The notes under the pieces are model-generated. The model worked only from the letters and a program-made list of their open reading frames with translations. It ran no database searches and had not been told where the DNA came from. The position numbers and the translations under genes were made by a program. 64,000 nucleotides of DNA, from assembly GCA_905207705.1 (NCBI GenBank), contig CAJLMA010000006.1, positions 119,789 through 183,788 on the forward strand, read 5' to 3'. Source of the DNA: an uncultured Prevotellaceae bacterium (GTDB lineage Bacteria; Bacteroidota; Bacteroidia; Bacteroidales; Muribaculaceae). Below, piece after piece: positions 50,347-58,855 of this stretch. Every line of letters starts with the position of its first letter. Position 1 is the first letter of the stretch.

Positions 50347-51255
50347 ATGGACGACAATATTTACAAACTTGACAGCATCGATGCCTACAACAGGTTGTAC
50401 GGTTTGGAAACGTTGCATCCGCTCGTCAGCGTAGTCAACCTCAACAATGCCACTCGTGCCGTGCCGCACATCTGCATGCGATACGGAATATACGCGCTTT
50501 ACATCAAGTTTGAAACTTCATGCGACATCAAATATGGACGCAGCCGATATGACTACCAAGAAGGTACAATCGTGTGTTTTGCTCCAGGACAAGTAATCGA
50601 AACCACTACCCCAAGCACCAAAATACAACACAACGTGTATGGATTACTGTTCCACCCCGACTTGATACGCAACACGCATCTGGCAACTACGATCAAGAAC
50701 TATAGTTTCTTCTCATACTCCACCAATGAAGCGTTGCACTTGTCGGACACGGAAAGAGACGTCATCATGAATTGCCTGAAAATCATAAGCACCGAACTCG
50801 AACATGCCATCGACAAGCACAGCAAGACTCTAATAGCCAGCAACATTGAATTGCTGCTAAATTATTGCATGCGATTCTACGACAGGCAATTTGAAACTCG
50901 CACCAAAGCCAACAGCGACGTGCTGGCACGGTTTGAACAATTGCTGAACGACTATTTCTATGGGAACTTGCCTGAGGAGAACGGATTGCCGTCGGTAAAA
51001 TACTTCGCCGACAAGATATGCTTGTCGCCAAACTACTTTGGCGACATGATAAAAAAGGAAACCGGGCTGACTGCACAGGAATACATCCAATCCAAGATAA
51101 TCGAGCTGGCCAAAGAACGCATATCAAGCACATCCGACACCATCAGCAGCATTGCCTATTCGCTAGGATTCCAATATCCCCAACACTTATGCAGAATGTT
51201 CAAGAAACATGTGGGATGCACTCCTAACGAATACAGGAGCCATTTTAATTCTTGA
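50347..51255 (+). CDS. AraC-family transcriptional regulator (first of a tandem pair)
   Basis: A 302-residue regulator. The N-terminal domain (about 1-190) is a cupin-like sensor (YQEGTIVCFAPGQVIETTTP, LLFHPDLIRNT), and the C-terminal domain (about 200-300) holds two helix-turn-helix units: VKYFADKICLSPNYFGDMIK and ISSIAYSLGFQYPQHLCRMF, ending NEYRSHF. The neighbouring gene encodes a paralogue, so the pair arose by tandem duplication. The divergent MBL-fold hydrolase gene lies 173 bases away and may be the target (inference). Confidence 0.93.
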   Translation: MDDNIYKLDSIDAYNRLYGLETLHPLVSVVNLNNATRAVPHICMRYGIYALYIKFETSCDIKYGRSRYDYQEGTIVCFAPGQVIETTTPSTKIQHNVYGLLFHPDLIRNTHLATTIKNYSFFSYSTNEALHLSDTERDVIMNCLKIISTELEHAIDKHSKTLIASNIELLLNYCMRFYDRQFETRTKANSDVLARFEQLLNDYFYGNLPEENGLPSVKYFADKICLSPNYFGDMIKKETGLTAQEYIQSKIIELAKERISSTSDTISSIAYSLGFQYPQHLCRMFKKHVGCTPNEYRSHFNS

Positions 51256-51263
51256 TACACTCG

Positions 51264-52160
51264 ATGTCCGACATATTAGACATAAAGACAGTAACCGAAT
51301 GCAACTGCTGCCTTGGATGCAAGACATTGCATCCACAGGCATGCGTCATACGCCTTGACCAAAGCAATGTCGAGCAACACAGCATAAAATTTGACTTTTA
51401 CACGATACTTCTCATTGAGAATGACTCATGCGATTGCTGTTGTTGCGGAAGAAAATACTACGACTACTCAAATGCCACAATGGTCTTCCTTCCTCCCGAC
51501 CGACCGTTCGACATGGCCCACGACAAGGCTTTACCTCAGAAAGGATGGCTGCTCGCATTCCATCCCGACCTGCTCTTCGGCACGAATTTGAGCAATACAA
51601 TCGACAGCTATACTTTCTTTTCCTACAACAAGAATGAAGCACTGCACTTGTCGCAAAGAGAAAAAAACACGATAGAAAATTGCCTGCGCGAGATGGACGA
51701 GGAGCTGCATCACCCCATCGACAAGCACAGCAAAACCCTCATTACGCGCTATATAGAATTGTTGCTCGACTACTGTACCCGATTTTACGAACGGCAATTC
51801 ATCACTCGCGAGAATAAAAACAAGGCAATAATCAACAATACCGACAAGCTGATAGACGAATACCTCACAAGCGGACGCATGGAAAAGGGCTTATGCCCTT
51901 CACCTGCCTACTGTGCAGGGAAATTGCACCTGTCGACAAGCTATTTCTGCGATTTGCTGAAATTTGAAACAGGAAAAACATTCAACGAGTATTTCCAACT
52001 GCGACGGCTCGACATCTCAAAGAAAATGTTGTTGCAACCCGACTGCACGCCTTCTATAGTGGCTTCGCGACTCGGTTTCTCAAGCGTGAGATACTTCAGC
52101 CTGTTATTCAAGAAAATAACAGGGTTTGCCCCTAACGAATATCGGTTGTCGCAGAATTAA
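51264..52160 (+). CDS. AraC-family regulator with N-terminal cysteine clusters (second of the pair)
   Basis: A 298-residue paralogue of the preceding gene, starting 8 bases after its stop at the ATG at 51264 (MSDILDIKTV; a TTG four codons earlier overlaps the upstream stop). The same two domains are present: sensor with FHPDLLFGTNLSNTIDSYTF, and DNA-binding helices in AGKLHLSTSYFCDLLKFETG and SIVASRLGFSSVRYFSLLF. Unlike its partner, it has ten Cys in its first 61 residues: Cys13, 15, 16, 19 and 27 (ECNCCLGCK, then QAC) and Cys56, 58-61 (DSCDCCCCGRK). The partner has only one Cys at the matching loop. This suggests metal or redox sensing (inference). Confidence 0.93.
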   Translation: MSDILDIKTVTECNCCLGCKTLHPQACVIRLDQSNVEQHSIKFDFYTILLIENDSCDCCCCGRKYYDYSNATMVFLPPDRPFDMAHDKALPQKGWLLAFHPDLLFGTNLSNTIDSYTFFSYNKNEALHLSQREKNTIENCLREMDEELHHPIDKHSKTLITRYIELLLDYCTRFYERQFITRENKNKAIINNTDKLIDEYLTSGRMEKGLCPSPAYCAGKLHLSTSYFCDLLKFETGKTFNEYFQLRRLDISKKMLLQPDCTPSIVASRLGFSSVRYFSLLFKKITGFAPNEYRLSQN

Positions 52161-52198
52161 CGGAACAACCCGACCCCCCCCTTCATAACCTCCAATGA

Positions 52199-52224
52199 CT
52201 CATGTGGCGCATTCCCCACATGAG
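52199..52224 (+). terminator. Hairpin after the AraC pair, probable terminator
   Basis: Perfect 9-base stem CTCATGTGG/CCACATGAG with an 8-base loop, followed by CATCTCCTTTTT. The T-run is displaced, so termination is likely but not certain. Confidence 0.5.
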
Positions 52225-53213
52225 CATCTCCTTTTTCATGCGCTTGCATAAAAACATCACGGGACTGATTCAACATCTGACCCGTGAAAATGAAAAGAAA
52301 AACTATTGTGTTAAATAAAAAAATATAAACGAATGGCCTTGACAGAAACCTTGTAACTAAACTAACCCGAAAACCGGTCATTCTGTACAAGACTATTCAG
52401 AAAACGGTTATTTCACAATAACCGGCTATGTATAATATCACCATCTGTAACGCGAAATGTCCCTACAAGCAAGAAAACGGGACATTCGTTTCTTATAAAA
52501 TGTGCGTTCACTCAATTTTGGCAAATCAAGCCACCGCGGCAACATTTGTACGCATCGTCACTACCTAACGATGAATAAGGCACATGCAAAAGCATGCGAC
52601 GCTTACCGGCATGATGCCCGGCATGCATTGCAATAACCATTAGTATCCTGTTTTTCTGATAAAAAATCACGATTGCACGATGTGCGGCAAGTAACACACA
52701 TCCACACTTATACTGCCATGCGACCTCGCGCCCGGCCAACATTCATGCCGTTTCTCGCGACAGCCGCGGCTGCTCTTTTACTTCAGATTGTACAATGCAT
52801 TAAACTTTGACAAAAATATACAAAATAATGATACCACACAATTTAAAAGCTGCTTATTTCCGCGATATGCCTCAAAATCGGCTTTTACCGTTATTTCCAC
52901 AAATCGACTGACAAGAGCGCACATGCCCGACTGATATTTTGACATGCCACAAGTACCCTCACAATCTTCCAAGAAACAAAAATGTTACCCTATTAAGGAC
53001 ATGCTGCCCTGATAACGTTAGTTATTACTAAATTTAACTGACTGTATAAATCCCGGCACCTTGTTGGTATGAAATTTGCAATCTTCTAAAAAGGAAAGGT
53101 TCATGCGCCTGTTAAATAGCTTGACACATGGCAATAAAGGCACGCACATGCCTCCGAAAATATAATAAACCTTTAAAAGGCATATATTACGGAAAATTTT
53201 CCTTAATTATTTA
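52225..53213. other. Gene-poor interval of about 1 kb
   Basis: No credible protein gene on either strand; short frames here lack starts, ribosome sites and protein-like composition. It holds a tight hairpin CGGTTATT-TCAC-AATAACCG (52405-52424), with TTTT following on the minus strand, a 12-base palindrome CAGCCGCGGCTG (52761-52772), and a minus-strand TAnnTTTG box at 52811-52818. These could mark a small RNA, or the region may be the remains of a lost gene. Confidence 0.5.
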
Positions 53214-53241
53214 TTGCTGTAAAAAAAAATAGCTAAATTTG
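53214..53241 (+). promoter_or_regulatory. Promoter of pckA
   Basis: TTG (53214-53216), 17 bases, TAAATTTG (53234-53241), followed by a leader of about 60 bases to the ATG at 53306. Confidence 0.6.
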
Positions 53242-53305
53242 CGGTGGTTTTAGCAACGCAATAAGCACAGGAACAATTTTTAATCTCTCATATATTCAAT
53301 TTAAT

Positions 53306-54913
53306 ATGGCAAATTTAGATTTAAGCAAGTACGGTATCACAGACGTGAAGGAGATTCTCCACAACCCGTCTTATGAAGTATTGTTTGCAGAAGAAACCAA
53401 AGAAAGCTTGGAAGGCTATGAAAAAGGTCAAGTTACAGAGCTTGGTGCTGTAAACGTAATGACTGGTATTTACACCGGACGTTCTCCTAAGGATAAATTC
53501 TTTGTAATGAATGAAGCCAGCAAGGACAGCGTATGGTGGACTACTCCTGAATACAAGAACGACAACAAGCCTTGCTCGGAAGAAGCATGGGCCGACTTGA
53601 AGGCTAAAGCCGTTAAGGAATTGTCGGGCAAGCGTCTGTTCGTTATGGATACATTCTGCGGTGCAAACCCTGCTACTCGCTTGAAAGTTCGCTTCATCAT
53701 GGAAGTTGCATGGCAAGCACACTTCGTTAAGAACATGTTCATCCGTCCTACCGAAGAAGAACTTGCTAACTATGGCGAACCTGATTTCGTATCTTTCAAC
53801 GCCGCTAAAGCAAAAGTTGACAACTATAAAGAACTTGGCTTGAACTCTGAAACAGCTACTGTATTCAACCTTAAGACCAACGAACAAGTTATCCTTAACA
53901 CTTGGTATGGTGGCGAAATGAAGAAAGGTATCTTCTCTATCATGAACTACCTCAACCCGCTTCGTGGCATCGCTTCAATGCACTGCTCGGCCAACACCGA
54001 CTTGGAAGGCAAGAACACTGCCATCTTCTTCGGCTTGTCTGGAACAGGAAAGACTACTCTTTCTACCGACCCGAAACGTTTGCTCATCGGTGATGACGAA
54101 CACGGCTGGGATGACGAAGGCGTATTCAACTACGAAGGTGGTTGCTATGCTAAGGTTATCAACCTCGACAAGGAAAGCGAACCTGACATCTACAATGCAA
54201 TCAAGCGCGATGCATTGCTCGAAAACGTAACTGTTGACGCTAACGGCAAAATCGACTTCGCCGACAAGAGCGTTACAGAAAACACTCGCGTTTCTTATCC
54301 TATCTACCACATCAACAACATCGTTAAGCCTGTTTCAAAAGGCCCGCACGCTCATCAAGTAATATTCTTGTCGGCCGATGCATTCGGTGTTCTTCCTCCT
54401 GTATCAATCCTTGATCCTGAACAAACGAAGTACTACTTCTTGTCGGGCTTCACTGCAAAATTGGCAGGTACAGAACGTGGCATCACTGAACCGACACCGA
54501 CATTCTCAGCTTGCTTCGGTGCTGCATTCCTTTCTTTGCACCCGACAAAATATGCTGAAGAACTCGTTAAGAAGATGGAACGCGTAGGTGCTAAGGCTTA
54601 CTTGGTTAACACTGGTTGGAACGGAACAGGCAAACGTATCTCTATCAAGGATACTCGCGGTATCATCGACGCAATCCTCGACGGATCAATCGACAAAGCT
54701 CCAACAAAGACTATTCCTTACTTCAACTTCGTTGTTCCTACCGAATTGCCGGGCGTAGATCCTAAGATCCTTGATCCTCGCGACACTTACACCGATGCAG
54801 CTCAATGGAACGAAAAGGCAAAAGACCTTGCAAACCGTTTCATCAACAACTTCACTAAGTTCACTGGCAACGAAGCAGGCAAGGCTCTCGTAGCTGCAGG
54901 TCCAAAGCTCTAA
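53306..54913 (+). CDS. pckA: Phosphoenolpyruvate carboxykinase (ATP type)
   Basis: A 535-residue cytoplasmic enzyme interconverting oxaloacetate plus ATP and phosphoenolpyruvate plus ADP and CO2. In Bacteroidales it works mainly in the CO2-fixing direction, feeding the succinate pathway. Motifs: GIYTGRSPKDKFFV (about 52-65), the P-loop FFGLSGTGKTTLS (about 232-244), the metal-binding region LLIGDDEHGWDDEGVFN, and ARG-type C-terminal GKRISIKDTRGIIDAIL. Codon use is strongly biased (GTT, GCT, AAG, TTC, AAC), unlike the neighbours, as expected for a highly expressed gene. A strong terminator follows. Confidence 0.98.
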   Translation: MANLDLSKYGITDVKEILHNPSYEVLFAEETKESLEGYEKGQVTELGAVNVMTGIYTGRSPKDKFFVMNEASKDSVWWTTPEYKNDNKPCSEEAWADLKAKAVKELSGKRLFVMDTFCGANPATRLKVRFIMEVAWQAHFVKNMFIRPTEEELANYGEPDFVSFNAAKAKVDNYKELGLNSETATVFNLKTNEQVILNTWYGGEMKKGIFSIMNYLNPLRGIASMHCSANTDLEGKNTAIFFGLSGTGKTTLSTDPKRLLIGDDEHGWDDEGVFNYEGGCYAKVINLDKESEPDIYNAIKRDALLENVTVDANGKIDFADKSVTENTRVSYPIYHINNIVKPVSKGPHAHQVIFLSADAFGVLPPVSILDPEQTKYYFLSGFTAKLAGTERGITEPTPTFSACFGAAFLSLHPTKYAEELVKKMERVGAKAYLVNTGWNGTGKRISIKDTRGIIDAILDGSIDKAPTKTIPYFNFVVPTELPGVDPKILDPRDTYTDAAQWNEKAKDLANRFINNFTKFTGNEAGKALVAAGPKL

Positions 54914-54962
54914 ACTAAAGCTGTTCCAAAGCAATAATAAAACAAGTTTAGATATATTCAAT

Positions 54963-55000
54963 AAATGCCGCTCAGGTTTTTCTGAGCGGCATTTTTGTGT
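54963..55000 (+). terminator. Intrinsic terminator after pckA
   Basis: Stem AAATGCCGCTCAG (54963-54975) with CTGAGCGGCATTT (54982-54994), a 6-base loop and a T-run. Confidence 0.92.
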
Positions 55001-55114
55001 TTTCACTCTAATAGCATCTTATGCTTGTAATCAATATCACACAAACCTGACACATTCATTGCTTCCAAGATGCAATAAAACCACTTTTCTGCCAGCATAA
55101 CCCCGAAACGGGCT

Positions 55115-55510
55115 TCATTCCCCGAGCGACAACTGTTTTATATCCTCATAGCTCGACAACACATCCTTTATTGTATCGCTTCCGTTTGCGCCATGCTTCC
55201 TGAATATGACCCTTATTCTCTCGGCAGCGTCCAAAGCCAAATCTTTGTAACGCCTTGAACGCTCGTCAAAGTCCATCTGTACAGCCCGGTCAACAACCAA
55301 CCTGTATAACTTTATCGACTGAGCCTCAAGACCTGCATCCTCACACAGTTTACCAATCCTCAAGCATTGCAGCAAATGGCTCTCGGCATCCTCCGGCACA
55401 TTTGACATGCAACACTCATCGGCCAGTCGCACAAGTTCTTTCAATTCAATATTTACTGCCCCGTCTGCGCTGCACCCTGTGACCTTTTCGCCTTTTATTC
55501 TCTTTCTCAT
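55115..55510 (-). CDS. Small protein of unknown function
   Basis: A 131-residue soluble protein, starting at the ATG at 55508-55510 (MRKRIKGEKV); upstream in-frame codons are unlikely. It appears mostly helical, with possible TPR-like spacing (ESHLLQCLRIGKLCEDAGLE, then QSIKLYRLVVDRAVQMD), several Cys residues, and a C-terminal SYEDIKQLSL. No family is recognised. It stands alone between pckA and the divergent Crp-family gene. A -7 box TATATTTG is at 55533-55540 on the minus strand. Confidence 0.55.
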   Translation of the reverse strand: MRKRIKGEKVTGCSADGAVNIELKELVRLADECCMSNVPEDAESHLLQCLRIGKLCEDAGLEAQSIKLYRLVVDRAVQMDFDERSRRYKDLALDAAERIRVIFRKHGANGSDTIKDVLSSYEDIKQLSLGE

Positions 55511-55532
55511 ATTTATCACGGATTGATTTTTA

Positions 55533-55540
55533 CAAATATA
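55533..55540 (-). promoter_or_regulatory. Promoter -7 box for the 131-residue protein gene
   Basis: The minus strand reads TATATTTG, 22 bases before the ATG. Confidence 0.45.
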
Positions 55541-55642
55541 CGCAAATATATATGATAGTTCATCATTCTCAACATGTTGAATAATAGCAAAAATCTGACG
55601 CAACAGATCTTGAACATCAGTCTTTTTTTATAAATTCGCGTC

Positions 55643-56176
55643 ATGGAAAACAGCTTCTTGAAAAACAATCCTGAATTACAAGCTATATCACACAACTTCG
55701 CCATTCCCGCCAAAACGCTCCTTCTGGAAGAAGGAGAAATTGCCGAAAAACTTTATCTAATCGACAAAGGCTGCCTGCGGCTGTTCTTCTACAATAAAGG
55801 GAAAGACATTACTTTCCAGTTCTTCTTTGAAGGGGATTTCGTAGCTTCGTTTGAAAGCCTTTACAAACGCACGCCAAGTCTTTTCTACTTGGAAAGCATA
55901 GAACCTGCTGAATTGACAGCCATAAAACGAGACGACTTTTACGAACTTATCAATAATAACCCGTCGTTGAGACTTATATATGAGGAACGACTCATAGACC
56001 GTTTCCATGCCTACCTGCAATTGTTCCTGTCGCGGATAAAAAACACTCCGCAACAGCGATATGAAGAATTGCTGAAGGAACATACCGACATCATACGTCG
56101 CGTCCCACAACACTACATAGCTTCTTATCTCGGAATCACGCCAGTCTCCCTGTCCCGCATCAGGAATCGCCATTAG
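55643..56176 (+). CDS. Crp/Fnr-family transcriptional regulator
   Basis: A 177-residue regulator. The N-terminal cyclic-nucleotide-binding-like domain (about 15-115) has LLEEGEIAEKLYLIDKGCLR and FFEGDFVASFESLYKR. The C-terminal helix-turn-helix is short and lies at the very end (HYIASYLGITPVSLSRIRNR). It is typical of the small Bacteroidetes Crp-like proteins, whose ligand is usually unknown. The residues that bind cAMP in Crp are not conserved. A weak box TAAATTCG sits 4 bases before the ATG. The DUF4405 gene follows 82 bases downstream and is a plausible target. Confidence 0.88.
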   Translation: MENSFLKNNPELQAISHNFAIPAKTLLLEEGEIAEKLYLIDKGCLRLFFYNKGKDITFQFFFEGDFVASFESLYKRTPSLFYLESIEPAELTAIKRDDFYELINNNPSLRLIYEERLIDRFHAYLQLFLSRIKNTPQQRYEELLKEHTDIIRRVPQHYIASYLGITPVSLSRIRNRH

Positions 56177-56258
56177 ACTCCATTTCTTTACAATTGTTAT
56201 CGTCTGGTATACTTTCGAACACCGAACTTTGTACTTGAAAATGGAAACCTAATAAACG

Positions 56259-56675
56259 ATGAAAAAAATCTTTGTAATAAATTGGACTTTGATTCTTTTA
56301 TTTATTTTGTCGGCATTCTCCAGAATCGGACTGCATCTTGCCGGGCACATAGGCAACCATTCTCTATGGCACAATTGGGCAGTATTCCACGTCATAGCGA
56401 GTGTCCTGTTCCTCGCAACCACTATATTTCACATCAAGACACATTGGGGCTGGTATAAGGGAATTAGAAAAGGTATTGGGAACAGAAGTAAAATAACAGC
56501 AATATTATCAATCTTATTCTTGCTTGCGACTGTTACCGGGATAATCCTTTTGGGAGTGGACGGCGCAAATTCAAGCATAGGCCTGTTCCACTACAAAATA
56601 GGCATCGTCACAATCATAATCTCTGCTCTGCACATCCTGAAAAGAGCCGGCATATTACACAAATCCCTGAAATAA
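56259..56675 (+). CDS. DUF4405 family membrane protein
   Basis: A 138-residue protein with four hydrophobic helices at about 5-25, 40-58, 77-98 and 108-127. Several His residues (GLHLAGHIGNHSLWHNW, FHIKTHWGWY, FHYKIG, LHIL) are placed near or within the helices, as in DUF4405/cytochrome b561-like haem proteins. It may be a haem-binding electron-transfer membrane protein (inference). It starts at the ATG at 56259, 82 bases after the Crp-family gene. Confidence 0.75.
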   Translation: MKKIFVINWTLILLFILSAFSRIGLHLAGHIGNHSLWHNWAVFHVIASVLFLATTIFHIKTHWGWYKGIRKGIGNRSKITAILSILFLLATVTGIILLGVDGANSSIGLFHYKIGIVTIIISALHILKRAGILHKSLK

Positions 56676-56914
56676 AAATATTCTCAAACAAAATCTGGCA
56701 TACATAGTTCAAAGAGCTTGCGCATGAGAGACAGCCAGTTTTACATTAGATAAGATTTATCCTTTTATAACTACACAATTTCTCATTTAAAATCTACCGC
56801 CTCAATAATATTGTAACATACCGACAATCACATAGCACGCACCCGCCACAGGCAGATAACAAAAAAAATGAGCAACCGCCCGAAAGCTAAATTGCTCATC
56901 TCCTCTCTCCACTG

Positions 56915-56989
56915 CGGTGCGGACGGGACTCGAACCCGCGACCCCATGCGTGACAGGCATGTATTCTAACCAGGCTGAACTACCGCACC
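56915..56989 (-). tRNA. tRNA-Asp (anticodon GTC)
   Basis: A 75-base tRNA: acceptor GGTGCGG/CCGCACC, D arm GTTCAGCCTGGTTAGAAT, anticodon stem CATGC-CTGTCAC-GCATG (anticodon GTC), T arm GCGGG-TTCGAGT-CCCGT. The discriminator is G, and CCA is not encoded, unlike tRNA-Leu at 36266. Confidence 0.96.
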
Positions 56990-57148
56990 TTAGAGGTCTC
57001 AAACACTCTTATTTCATGTTTGCGAGTGCAAAGTTACAACATTTCTTATTACCGTGCAAATTTTACAGCAAAAAAATGCAGAAATTATATCACATAATCC
57101 CTGCATAAAGTACTATCAACTTAAGAACTAATCGATTATATATAAACC

Positions 57149-58183
57149 CTACATAAGATGTATTCCGTAAGCCATGCATTCGGCAACCTGTTCGGGAGGC
57201 CATATGCTTGCCTGCACCTCGCCTATGTGCGCTTTTTGGAGCAGGAACATGCACAACCGGCTTTGTCCTATTCCGCCTCCTATGGAATGCGGCAATTCCC
57301 CTGCCAAAAGCGAACGATGGAATGGCAGGCTCAATCGCTCGATGCACCCTCTCATTTCAAGCTGGCGCAACAACGAATCTACACTGACACGTATACCCAT
57401 TGATGATAATTCAAAAGGAACTTGCAGTATGCTGTCCCACAAAATAATGTCGCCGTTCAGCCCCCTATAACCTTCGCCATTGTCCGAAATCCAATCATCG
57501 TAATCAGGAGCCCGACCGTCGTGCGGCTCGCCGTTGCTCAATGGGGCTCCAATGCCGATGACGAATATGGCTCCGCATTCACGCGCCATTTCAGCCTCAC
57601 GCTCCTTCGGAGTAAGGTCGGGATACCGTTGCAGCAGCTCCTCGGAGTGGATGAACGTTATCTTCTCCGGAAGACGCGGAGTGATGTGAGGGAACCGTTC
57701 ATATATCGCCCACTCTGTCTCCTTTACGGCGCAATATATCTTATCGACAGTCGATTTTAGATAATCAAGATTCCTGTCCGATTCATTTATCGTTTGTTCC
57801 CAATCCCATTGGTCGACATACAATGAGTGCAAATTGTCAAGTTCTTCAAACGTGCGTATGGCATTCATGTCGGTATATATTCCATATCCTGGCGCAATGT
57901 CATAAGCTCCAAGCTTCATTCGCTTCCACTTTGCAAGCGAATGCACAACTTCGGCCTTACGATTGTCCATACACGCAATATTGAAACCCACGGCATGTTC
58001 CACGCCATTAAGATCGTCATTGATTCCCGTTCCGCTCAAAACGAAAAGAGGAGCCGTGACACGTCGCAAGTTCAAAGCCTTGGCGAGCTTCGACTGGAAC
58101 AAGTCTTTAATTATCTTTATGGCGACTTCGGTCGTCTCGGGAAGCAATTTTTGCTTATATTTTTTTGGAATTATCAGTGCCAT
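57149..58183 (-). CDS. asnA: Aspartate--ammonia ligase (asparagine synthetase A)
   Basis: A 344-residue cytoplasmic enzyme that makes asparagine from aspartate, ammonia and ATP. It has the class II aminoacyl-tRNA-synthetase-like fold: VTAPLFVLSGTGINDDLNGV, VVHSLAKWKRMKLGAY, YTDMNAIRTFEELDNLHSLY, VDQWDWEQ, and the C-terminal GIGQSRLCMFLLQKAHIGEV. The ATG at 58181-58183 (MALIIPKKYK) is preferred to a TTG three codons upstream. It stands alone, with a full promoter upstream. Confidence 0.97.
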   Translation of the reverse strand: MALIIPKKYKQKLLPETTEVAIKIIKDLFQSKLAKALNLRRVTAPLFVLSGTGINDDLNGVEHAVGFNIACMDNRKAEVVHSLAKWKRMKLGAYDIAPGYGIYTDMNAIRTFEELDNLHSLYVDQWDWEQTINESDRNLDYLKSTVDKIYCAVKETEWAIYERFPHITPRLPEKITFIHSEELLQRYPDLTPKEREAEMARECGAIFVIGIGAPLSNGEPHDGRAPDYDDWISDNGEGYRGLNGDIILWDSILQVPFELSSMGIRVSVDSLLRQLEMRGCIERLSLPFHRSLLAGELPHSIGGGIGQSRLCMFLLQKAHIGEVQASIWPPEQVAECMAYGIHLM

Positions 58184-58208
58184 CGTAACCAATGTTTAAA
58201 TTATGGCA

Positions 58209-58240
58209 CAAATATAAGCACAAATTCAACATATTCCAAA
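58209..58240 (-). promoter_or_regulatory. Promoter of asnA
   Basis: On the minus strand, TTTG (58237-58240), 20 bases, TATATTTG (58209-58216), 25 bases before the ATG. Confidence 0.7.
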
Positions 58241-58390
58241 TTTTACTTCCAATATGCCATGATTTTATTTATTTTAACAGCAAAATGCAAAACAGGCTTA
58301 CATTTAAACCAACTTATGCCAGTTTCCGCCTAAAATTGAAGACAAACACATCATTCGTTAAGTAAATATCAAAATTTTACACAAATGTTA

Positions 58391-58421
58391 TTGTCGAACA
58401 TCAACATTTTAAGTAACTTTG
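58391..58421 (+). promoter_or_regulatory. Promoter far upstream of the CNNM gene
   Basis: TTG (58391-58393), 20 bases, TAACTTTG (58414-58421). It would start a transcript near 58428, giving a leader of about 430 bases before the CNNM gene at 58856. No closer TAnnTTTG box is seen. Confidence 0.6.
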
Positions 58422-58507
58422 CAATCGAATAGAGGGAAACGACAGCAATTCAGGATTAAAAAGAAGCTAACTCAACATCAGGTATTGCATGCCCTCGTTT
58501 TCAATAT

Positions 58508-58720
58508 ATGGATGACTATTACCAACGAAGGTTCTATACCAATCAAAACTTCACACAAAACGAGCCATCACCTTTACAAGAGATTGAATACAGGCTCTTG
58601 ACACTGCAATCGTGCAATAACAGCAAAACATCATTTATCGAATTTGCCGGCATCGTCGCGCCGGTCATCGTTCCTTGCCGCAATCGCAAGATTCCGGCTC
58701 TGTGCGTGTTTCGTATTTAG
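58508..58720 (+). CDS. Possible 70-residue protein in the long leader
   Basis: The frame MDDYYQRRFYTNQNFTQNEP onward starts with ATG about 80 bases after the promoter at 58391-58421 and ends in the same leader. It has no recognised family, no signal peptide, and no clear ribosome site. It may be a real small protein, a leader peptide, or chance. Apart from this and the promoters, 58241-58855 holds nothing I can support. Confidence 0.3.
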   Translation: MDDYYQRRFYTNQNFTQNEPSPLQEIEYRLLTLQSCNNSKTSFIEFAGIVAPVIVPCRNRKIPALCVFRI

Positions 58721-58855
58721 TACCTCACACGTCCCTGATGTGTAAACTTCATATCCGCTAAATCGGAATAATCCAAATTTTCAATTTATTCGACATGTGC
58801 CAGTTCATTCAAATGCCACATGCCAAAGTTGATTTAATTTCAAACACGCAAATTC

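Noticed and set aside
52157..52972. Three short minus-strand frames in the gene-poor stretch
   Set aside because: No starts with ribosome sites, no family, and odd composition; treated as non-coding.
56915..58183. Regulatory link between tRNA-Asp and asnA
   Set aside because: They are neighbours on the same strand, but the tRNA lies downstream of asnA, and no T-box or shared leader is seen; chance adjacency.
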